Assembly: GCF_031143425.1 (NCBI RefSeq)
Contig: NC_090445.1
Location: forward strand, 823,878,602 to 823,942,601
Direction of reading: 5' to 3'
From: Pleurodeles waltl
Lineage: Eukaryota > Chordata > Amphibia > Caudata > Salamandridae
Length of the DNA stretch: 64,000 bases
Part shown: positions 56,056 to 64,000 of the stretch, piece after piece
Layout: each line of letters begins with the position of its first letter
Numbering within the stretch: the stretch's first letter is position 1
Program-made: the position numbers and the translations under genes
Notes under the pieces: generated by a model
The model's input: only the letters and a program-made list of their open reading frames with translations
The model's database searches: none
What the model was told of the DNA's origin: nothing

Positions 56056-57632
56056 TGTGTAGGAAGTTGGCTCTGTATGTGCTATTTCAAAGTAAGGAAC
56101 AGCATGCACAGAGTCCAAGGGTTCCCCTTAGAGGTAAGACAGTGGCAAAAAGAGATAATACTAATGCTCTATTTTGTGGTAGTGTGGTCGAGCAGCAGGC
56201 TTATCAAAGGAGTAGTGTTAAGCATTTGTTGTACATACACACAGGCAATAAATGAGGAACACACACTCAGAGACAATTCCAGGCCAATAGGTTTTTGTAT
56301 AGAAAAAAAAATCTTTTCTTAGTTTATTTTAGGAACCCCAGGTTCAAATTCTACATGTAATATCTCATTTGAAAGGTATTGCAGGTATTGCTGGTTAGCA
56401 GGCCTCAGCACACTTTCAATTCAAAACATAGCATCAGCAAAGGCAAAAAGTCAGGGGGTAACCATGCCAAGGAGGCATTTCCTTACACATAGCATCAGCA
56501 AAGGCAAAAAGTCAGGGGGTAACACATTGTAAGGAAATGCCTCCTTGGCATGGTTACCCCCTGACTTTTTGCTTTTGCTGATGCTAAGTTTTGATTTGAA
56601 AGAGTGCTGAGGCCTGCTAACCAGACCCCAGCACCAGTGTTCTTTCCCTGACCTGTACTTTTGTTTCCACAATTGGCACACCCTGGCATCCAGGTAAGTC
56701 CCTTGTAACTGGTACCCCTGGTACCAAGGGCCCTGATGCCAGGGAAGGTCTCTAAGGGCTGCAGCATATCTTATGCCACCCTGGGGATCCTCACTCAGCA
56801 CAGACAGACTGCTTGCCAGCTTGTGTGTGCTAGTGGGGATAAAAAGACTAAGTCGACATGGCACTCCCCTCAGGGTGCCATGCCAACCTCACACTGCCTA
56901 TGTAGTATAGATAAGTCACCCCTCTAGCAGGCCTTACAGCCCTAAGGCAGGGTGCACTATACCATAGGTGAGGGCATAAGTGCATGAGCACTATGCCCCT
57001 ACAGTGTCTAAGCAAAACCTTAGACATTGTAAGTGCAGAGTAGCCATAAGAGTATATGGTCTGGGAGTCTGTCATGCACGAACTTCACAGCACCATAAAG
57101 GCTATACTGAAAACTGTGAAGTTTGGTATCAAACTTCTCAGCATAATAAATGCACACTGATGCCAGTGTACGTTTTATTGTAACATACACCCCAGAGGGC
57201 ACCTTAGAGGTGCCCCCTGAAACCTTAACCGACTACCCGTGTAGGTAGCTAGCTATATGTGATTTATGTGAAAACGGTATATGCTATTTTTCTAATTCAA
57301 AGTACCTACCTGCAATACCTTTAATTTGAAGTATTACATGTAAATCTTGAACCCGTGGTTCTTAAAATGAACTAAGAAAATATATTTTTCTATACAAAAA
57401 CCTATTGGCCTGGAATTGTCTCTGAGTGTGTGTTCCTCATTTATTGCTTGTGTATGTACAACAAATGCTTAACACTACTCCTTTGATAAGCCTACTGCTC
57501 GACCACACTACCACAAAATAGAGCATTAGAATTATCTCTTTTTGCCACTATCTTGCCTCTAGGGGGAACCCTTGGACTCTGTGCATACTATTCCTTACTT
57601 TGAAATAGTGCATACAGAGACAACTTCCTACA
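56056..57632. mobile_element. Inverted pair of internally deleted A copies
   Basis: A plus-oriented mini-A (about 56058-56487: normal 5' ~330 bp joined to the last ~100 bp) is followed by a 40-bp piece repeating CATAGCATCAGCAAAGGC. A minus-oriented A (56528-57632), also internally deleted near 57250-57290, then ends ...CAACTTCCTACA. GGCAT flanks the whole pair but no duplication separates the two halves. Confidence 0.82.
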
Positions 57633-57637
57633 GGCAT
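57633..57637. repeat. Target-site duplication GGCAT (right)
   Basis: Partner of 56051-56055. Confidence 0.75.
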
Positions 57638-59382
57638 TTAACATTTTCTGCTGTGGTGAAGACGTAGATCTCTGGTAGTCTCCAGTGCTGGAAGTAGTCA
57701 TGGAAGATTTGCGGGTGGAGTGCCACTTGTGGACTAGTTGCTGCATCCTGCTGTGGAGGTCAGAAAAGTAGCTGTCCACTCCCGCAAGTATTCCCCTAAA
57801 AGATTAATCCTGTGTTGGAGAGCTCATTTCCAAACTTTCTGTGCTTGGTGAGAGTTGAGGGGGATCTGGTACTCCCTTGTGTCTGAAGGTAATACACAGC
57901 TGTCATGTTGTCCGTCTTGATGAGGACTAACTTGCCAATTAGACGAGGAATGAAAGCTTTCAACGCAAAGTGAACAGCTAGCAGCTGTAGGTGATTTATG
58001 TGGAGAGCTTGTTGACTGTGATTCCAGTGGCTCTGGACAGTCAGATTCTGTTAATGAGTGCCCCATTCTGTAAGGGAGGTGTCCATTGTTATGGTCCTCT
58101 GCAGAACTTGTTCTAGGAATGGCCGTCCCTGTAACAAGTTGCTGGTGTTTGACCATTGCAGAGAGTGGCAAGTTCGATGACCGACCAACAATAGATCTTC
58201 CATATGACCCTCTGCTTGAGACCATTGGTGCGCTAAACACTCCTGTTATGGCAATGGACGCATGTTCAATCTGGCATTAGGTACTATAGTGATGCATGAG
58301 GCTATCATGTCTAGGAGGTGCACAACTGTCCTGACTGTAACCTGCTTATTTGGCTGAGTAGAGGAATGAGTGTCTGAAAGGACTGTATCCTGTCAACCTT
58401 TGGGTAGGCTATGCCTATCTCTGAATTGAGAATTGACCCTAGATAAGGCTAAATCTGAAGGGGATGGAGGTGGGATTTTGAAGTGTGGATGGTAAAGCCT
58501 AGTACGTGAAGTAGGCTAATGGTGACCTGAGTGTGTCAGTTATACATTAGGCTGGTGGCATTGTTGATGAGCCAATCGTCTAGATAAGGAAAAACATGAT
58601 TGCCCTGTCTGCGTAGATGAGAAGCTGCCACTGCGAGAAACTTGATAAAGACCCTGGGTGTGGGAGTGACCCGAAAGGGGAGCACTGAACTGGTAATGCT
58701 GTTCGCGTACTACACATGTGAGGTACCAGTAATGTGCCGGATGGATTGGAATATGCGCCCTTGAGGTCGAGTGCGGTCACAAAGTCCCTTTGTTGAAGTA
58801 GTAGGATGATATCTTGAAGAGTGCCCATGTGAAAGTGCACTGAGAGAAGGTATTAATTTAGAGGCCTGAGATCCTAAATTGATGTCAGGTACTTTTTGTT
58901 TTTGGGAATAAGGAAGTATAGTGAGTAAACCCCATACCCTGTTAATGGTGAGGGATGGAATCTATAGCTCCTTTCTGAAGGAGCGTTTCAACCTCTTCCT
59001 CGAGGAACTTTTGGTGTTGTGGGAAGAGTTTGTGTTTGTGAGGTGGAATGCTGGGAGTTGTGTAAGTGAGCTCCAGACAACCATATTGGATATTATCCAA
59101 CACCCACTGGTCGGAGGTGATGTTCCACCAAGCAGGAAAGAACCTTTGGAGATGAACCCCAACTGTTTTTTTGTGATCTGGTAGAATGAGAGGTACGTTA
59201 TTGCTTACTAGTGGTGGCAGACCCTTTGAGGTATCCGTTTTTGCTTCTGCCTTTTGAATTGTTCCCTCTGTAGGAGCCTCTGAAAAAACCTCTGGGGGAG
59301 GAGGCTTGGGCTTGATGTGGTTTGTATGATGTAGAGGTTTTGCGGGAAGTGGTCTTTGAACTTCCATGGTAGGATGAGCAGC

Positions 59383-59398
59383 AAAAGGACTCATGATG
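59383..59398. repeat. L1-like target-site duplication (left)
   Basis: AAAAGGACTCATGATG, repeated at 60830-60845 after the poly(A) tail. Confidence 0.92.
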
Positions 59399-60829
59399 AC
59401 AGCCCAGAAGTGAAAATAATAGCTAAATGTTGGACATCACACTTACGCAAAACTAAAACTAAAACTCCCTATTCAGCGGAACTTCCTCTCAGTGCACTGC
59501 AAGCAATAACTCGGAAAAGGGCTGAACTTGAGCTTAGAGACTGGCTGGAGGCCGGGGTTAATACTGTAGGCACATTATTTGAGAACAATAAGTTGAAATC
59601 GTTTGAGACCCTTAAGAGCACAGTATGACATCCCAGCGAAACATTTTTTAACTTATGGGACCATAAAGGCTAGCATAGACAACCACTGGCGAACAAAAAA
59701 TTCTGAACCACCAGCGCAGGGTATGAGCACGTACCTTGCATCCTCAACTCACAAAACTAGGGTTATTTCTACTTTATATGCATTGATTAGAACAGATAAT
59801 ACAGCCCCCCTTCCATACCTGAAACAACAATGGGAAAAAACTTTTAACAGAGATATCTCTGAAACAGAATGGGAACGTACACTACAGAACTTACCTAAAG
59901 CATCGCGGAACGCCAGATTTAAACTGATAATTTTTTATGTGTTGCATCAAGCCTACATTACACCCGCCCATATTAACAAATACTTCAACAAAACCACAGA
60001 GGGTTGTCCAAGATGTAAGACAATAGATGCAGAATTCAACCACATGTTTTGGGAATGCCAAACACTGACACCTTATTGGTCTGAGATTTGCCAAAAATGA
60101 TCCCAGATACTAGGTAGGACTGTGTCATGCTCAGGTGACACCTGCCTCTTGCACACATTTACAAATTCTACTAAGCATAAAGCCTCAGACAGATTCCTAG
60201 ACTTAGCCCTAAGCCTGGCGAAAAGAGAAATAGCCAGCAACTGGAAAAATCCTGTGGGCCCTAAACTAACAAACGGGAAAAACGAACTACTTAAGTGGGC
60301 TACTGCCGAAGGTACTCTACTACAAAAAGAAGCCAGAACCGGGATCAGACCTCCTGAAGTATCAGATAACTGGGAACTAATAATGGATTCACTAAAAACC
60401 GAACTAACCATACAGCACTCCCCCAACGCTCCGTAGCCACGACTAAGTTGCCTATACAAATACACAAAAGCATTCAGCGCTCAAAAACAAAACATAGCTC
60501 TCCCATGGTCAAAGTCAGCTGACCCCTACACATGCAAACTACCCCCAGAGACTCAGTTAAATTAATTGAAAGTCTCCAACTCTCATATTGCAGATGTGAT
60601 ATCATCAAATAAGTATTCGGACTGAGGGGTTAGGGTGGGAATAGGGAGGGGGGGAGTTGGATTTCGATGATACCAAATAAATAATGTTTACTAGGAACAA
60701 ATCTCTACCAGTTTAAGCGTGCAAATAAATAAATCCAATGTGTTATACAGAGAGATGTGAAGAAGGAAGTACAATGTAAACTGTTTTGAATTGTTTATAA
60801 AATCAATAAAATCTGGTTTAAAAAAAAAA
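59399..60829 (+). mobile_element. 5'-truncated L1-like retrotransposon, ORF2 C-terminus and tail
   Basis: A 1.43-kb insertion with a 16-bp target duplication and a poly(A) tail of about 13 A at 60820-60833, the hallmarks of target-primed reverse transcription with 5' truncation. It carries the end of an L1-type ORF2 in two frames: frame one to about 59620 (RAELELRDWLEAGVNTVGTL), then 59630 onward QYDIPAKHFLTYGTIKASI. A C-terminal Cys/His box follows: CPRCKTIDAEFNHMFWEC (CX2CX8HX4C). A TGA at 60098-60100 interrupts the frame, which then stays open to 60436. The insertion is therefore dead. It lies antisense to DIRS-3. Confidence 0.93.
59603..60436 (+). pseudogene. L1-like ORF2 C-terminal domain
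   Basis: Main readable part of the L1-like insertion: 165 codons (59603-60100), then a TGA, then 104 codons in the same frame (60122-60436; LDLALSLAKREIASNWKNP near the start). No endonuclease or RT catalytic core is present because of 5' truncation. The Cys/His box at about 60007-60060 is the nucleic-acid-binding motif of L1-type ORF2 C-termini. Confidence 0.88.
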
Positions 60830-60845
60830 AAAAGGACTCATGATG
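60830..60845. repeat. L1-like target-site duplication (right)
   Basis: AAAAGGACTCATGATG after the A-tail; the first four A overlap the tail, so the exact length is 12-16 bp. Confidence 0.92.
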
Positions 60846-61297
60846 GGAAGGGGTTTGAAGAGCACCCATTCCTTTCACTGTTTTGTTGTCCTTTTGAATT
60901 TTTTCTAATGAAGTATCCACCTGCTGCCCAAAAAGATGTTGCTCATCGAAAAGGGGATTGAATAGGTTTTGCTGGACTTCAATTTGCCACCATAGAAAGA
61001 CACTAGAGTTAAATCCCCCTCCACACCCCCACACCCCACAGCAGCAGTAGCGGCATCCTCTTGGGCAGAGCTTATGGTGGTTGAGATCTGCTTCCCTTGA
61101 GAGACAATCTCATAGCCTCTCTTCTTGTGCTCACCTGGGGGATATTGGAGGAGTTCCTCCATTTCGTCCCAATGGGCCTGATCATATCCAGAAAGCAGCC
61201 CGTGGAATTGGCAATCTGCTAATGATAGGCCAATTGTGCAGCTATTCTCTTGCCTGCAGTATCTGTTCTCTTACTCTTTTTATCTGGTGGAGGGGTG
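60830..61297 (-). pseudogene. DIRS-3 part 4: gag
   Basis: NPLFDEQHLFGQQVDTSLEK and IQKDNKTVKGMGAL match DIRS-1 gag NEKELFGPEVDTAIEKLKKD and TAKAMGALYSP. 60905-61162 adds ISTTISSAQEDAATAA (compare ISNNQIRSSMDAADTAA). Cut at 61298 by the next repeat, so the gag N-terminus and right ITR are missing. Confidence 0.82.
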
Positions 61298-62011
61298 TTA
61301 GAAATGGGGGTCTCTTGGTGGCAGTCGGTTTGCACCCTGTCCATGTTGGGACACTTTTTCTAGTCAGGGTAAGGGAGATACCCGCTCAAATAATCCCTGC
61401 TCACCCCCTTGGTAGCTTGGCACGAGCAGTCAGGCTTATCTCGGAAGCAATGCGTAAAGCATTTGCACATAATACACAGTAACACAGTGAAAGCACTAAA
61501 AAAGGACACCACATCAGTTTTATAAAAATAGCCAATAAATATCTGTGTTAAACAAGACCCAACAATAAAAATCCACCATACAGTAATAAATATATAAATT
61601 CTGCAAGATTTAATTGTACATGGTGATACCCCTCTATGTCCACAGTGCATACAAGGTTCAGAGCCATCTCCGCTCCTTCTTGACATTACGAGACTTTGTG
61701 CCAGATGGTCACAAAGAGTTTTCTTTGAACGGAAGCAGCAGCAAGCATTGCAATCCGCATCACTGTGCTCAGGGGAGAGAGACAGACGGCAGACCTGATG
61801 GAGATTGGTCCAGGGTTATTTTGTGTGACACAAAGGACAGTAGCTTAAAGGCGTCCGTTCCATCACTGTGTGAACATGGTGGGGGAGGTACGTTTAAAGA
61901 CTGAAGAAAGCCCTGAATGGCGAAGGCCCACATGGGCCAGAGGTTGATGTAAAAGCACCCAGTCGATTCAGGAGTTGTGAAACGGAAGGGGGAAAAAAAG
62001 AACACGATTGG
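61298..62011 (+). mobile_element. Element B: LTR-like fragment
   Basis: Starts abruptly at TGTTAGAAATGGGGGTCTCT, where DIRS-3 gag stops, and contains TGGCACGAGCAGTCAGGC, TATAAAAATAG (about 61521) and AATAAATATC. A TG start and TATA-like box suggest an LTR. The 3' boundary is where A copy 4 begins; no target duplication was established. The ORFs inside have no known motif. Confidence 0.45.
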
Positions 62012-64000
62012 TGTAGGAAGTTGGCTCTGTATGTGCTATTTCAAAGTAAGGAATAGCATGCACAGAGTCCAAGGGTTCCCCTTAGAGGTAAAATAGTGGT
62101 AAAAATAGATAATACTAATGCTCTATTTTGTGGTAGTGTGGTCGAGCAGTAGGCTTATCCAAGGAGTAGTGTTAAGCATTTGTTGTACATACACATAGAC
62201 AATAAATGAGGTACACACACTCAGAGACAAATCCAGCCAATAGGTTTTGTATAGAAAAATATCTTTTCTTAGTTTATTTTAAGAACCACAGGTTCAAATT
62301 TAACATGTAATATCTTGTTTGAAAGGTATTGCAGGTAAGTACATTAGGAACTTTGAATCATTTCAATTGCATGTATACTTTTCAAGTTATTCACAAATAG
62401 CTATTTCAAAAGTGGACACTTAGTGCAATTTTCACAGTTCCTGGGGGAGGTAAGTTTTTGTTAGTTTTACCAGGTAAGTAAGACACTTACAGGGTTCAGT
62501 TCTTGGTCCAAGGTAGCCCACCGTTGGGGGTTCAGAGCAACCCCAAAGACACCACACCAGCAGCTCAGGGCCGGTCAGGTGCAGAGTTCAAAGTGGTGCC
62601 CAAAACGCATAGGCTTCAATGGAGAGAAGGGGGTGCCCCGGTTCCGGTCTGCTTGCAGGTAAGTACCCGCGTCTTCGGAGGGCAGACCAGGGGGGTTTTG
62701 TAGGGCACCGGGGGGGACACAAGCCCACACAGAAATTTCACCCTCAGCGGCGCGGGGGCGGCCGGGTGCAGTGTTAGAACAAGCGTCGGGTTCGCAATGT
62801 AAGTCAATGAGAGATCAAGGGATCTCTTTAGCGCTGCAGGCAGGCAAGGGGGGGCTTCCTCGGGGAAACCTCCACTTGGGCAAGGGAGAGGGACTCCTGG
62901 GGGTCACTTCTGCAGTGAAAGTCCGGTCCTTCAGGTCCTGGGGGCTGCGGGTGCAGGGTCTTTTCCAGGCGTCGGGACTTAGGTTTCAGAGAGTCGCGGT
63001 CAGGGGAAGCCTCGGATTCCCTCTGCAGGCGGCGCTGTGGGGGCTCAGGGGGGACAGGTTTTGGTACTCACAGTCGTAGAGTAGTCCGGGGGTCCTCCCT
63101 GAGGTGTTGGTTCTCCACCAGCCGAGTCGGGGTCGCCGGGTGCAGTGTTGCAAGTCTCACGCTTCTTGCGTGGAGTTGCAGGGTTCTTTAAAGCTGCTTC
63201 TTGAAACAAAAGTTGCAGTCTTTTTGGAGCAGGTCCGCTGTCCTCGGGAGTTTCTTGTCGTCGTCGAAGCAGGGCAGTCCTCAGAGGATGCAGAGGTCGC
63301 TGGTCCCTTTGGAAGGCGTCGCTGGAGCAGAGTTCTTTGGAAGGCAGGAGACAGGCCGGTGAGTTTCTGGAGCCAAGGCAGTTGTTGTCTTCTGGTCTTC
63401 CTCTGCAGGGGTTTTCAGCTAGGCAGTCCTTCTTCTTGTTGTTGCAGGAATCTAATTTTCTAGGGTTCAGGGTAGCCCTTAAATACTAAATTTAAGGGCG
63501 TGTTTAGGTCTGGGGGGTTAGTAGCCAATGGCTACTAGCCCTGAGGGTGAGTACACCCTCTTTGTGCCTCCTCCCAAGGGGAGGGGGTCACATCCCTAAT
63601 CCTATTGGGGGAATCCTCCATCTGCAAGATGGAGGATTTCTAAAAGTTAGAGTCACCTCAGCTCAGGACACCTTAGGGGCTGTCCTGACTGGCCAGTGAC
63701 TCCTCCTTGTTATTCTCATTATTTTCTCCGGCCTTGCCGCCAAAAGTGGGGGCCGGGGCCGGAGGGGGCGGGCAACTCCACTAGCTGGAGTGTCCTGCGG
63801 TGCTGTGACAAAGGGGTGAGCCTTTGAGGCTCACCGCCAGGTGTTACAGCTCCTGCCTGGGGGAGGTGTTAGCATCTCCACCCAGTGCAGGCTTTGTTAC
63901 TGGCCTCAGAGTGACAACGGCACTCTCCCCATGGGGCCAGCAACACGTCTCTAGTGTGGCAGGCTGCTGGAACCAGTCAGCCTACACAGATAGTTGGTTA
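62012..64000 (+). mobile_element. Element A, copy 4 (5' part, cut by window end)
   Basis: Begins TGTAGGAAGTTGGCTCTG and is open to the window end at A coordinate about 1990. It carries the same landmarks and hairpins as copies 1-3 (CCTTAAATACTAAATTTAAGG at 63478, TAGTAGCCAATGGCTACTA at 63519, GGTGAGCCTTTGAGGCTCACC at 63814). It supplies the 5' half that copy 1 lacks; together they define the about 2.7-kb consensus. No protein encoded. Confidence 0.88.

Larger units (their letters stand above)
57633..59398 (-). pseudogene. DIRS-3 part 3: RNase H and RT
   Basis: Continues the RT ORF. LHSRMQQLVHKWH (57720s) is followed by RNase H pieces around 57890-58250. RT is at 58580-58840 (HMGTLQDIILLLQQRDFVTA, LDLKGAYS) and 58942-59394, N-terminal part with PSIPPHKHKLFPQHQKFLEE and EVETLLQKGAIDSIP, aligned with DIRS-1 residues about 173-208. 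Frames shift several times. Confidence 0.82.

Noticed and set aside
62503..63463. ORFs of 66-119 codons near the window end
   Set aside because: Same GC-rich middle of element A as at 2363-3331, in reverse orientation; not conserved as proteins.

Overview
This window looks like a piece of a very large, repeat-choked vertebrate genome, most likely a salamander or newt. That is inferred from abundant DIRS-type tyrosine-recombinase retrotransposons beside Ty3/gypsy, L1-like and L2-like remnants, long introns, and a vertebrate host gene. The species is not provable from the sequence alone. No bacterial-style genes, operons, tRNA, rRNA or CRISPR array were seen.

The only host gene recognised is PDCD11 (RRP5 homologue, nucleolar pre-rRNA processing factor), on the minus strand. 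Seven consecutive 3' exons lie at 40014-39895, 35579-35427, 27248-26998, 23541-23373, 22033-21880, 21367-21202 and 10255-10084. Their splice phases join cleanly into 1185 nt (394 codons plus TAA), covering the end of the linker and the C-terminal HAT-repeat domain. A candidate poly(A) signal lies at 9782-9787. The last intron is 10.9 kb and holds a 20-bp minisatellite, an L2-like LINE and two decayed Ty3/gypsy elements, all read antisense to the gene. Other introns hold a near-perfect foldback element, diverged copies of a TG...CA repeat, a solo-LTR-like sequence, and a 2-kb purine/pyrimidine tract split by a hAT-like MITE.

Downstream of the gene, an apparently intact 5.9-kb DIRS element (DIRS-1, 3568-9457) has open gag, RT/RNase H and tyrosine-recombinase frames, inverted terminal repeats and an internal circle-junction region. 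It sits in a copy of a non-coding repeat called here 'element A'. A is about 2.7 kb, starts TGTAGG, ends TTACA and makes 5-bp target duplications. A itself occurs as an inverted pair of copies at the start of the window.

Upstream (40-64 kb) is a nest of transposons. An old DIRS-3, in pieces at 47790-48148, 55055-56055, 57633-59398 and 60830-61297, was entered by DIRS-2 (48149-55054), by an inverted pair of A copies (56056-57632) and by a 5'-truncated L1-like element (59399-60829). DIRS-2 was in turn entered by a complete A copy (48470-50871). Further DIRS fragments occupy 41.5-47.1 kb. PDCD11 exons further 5' are presumably beyond 64 kb; none was recognised in 40-64 kb.
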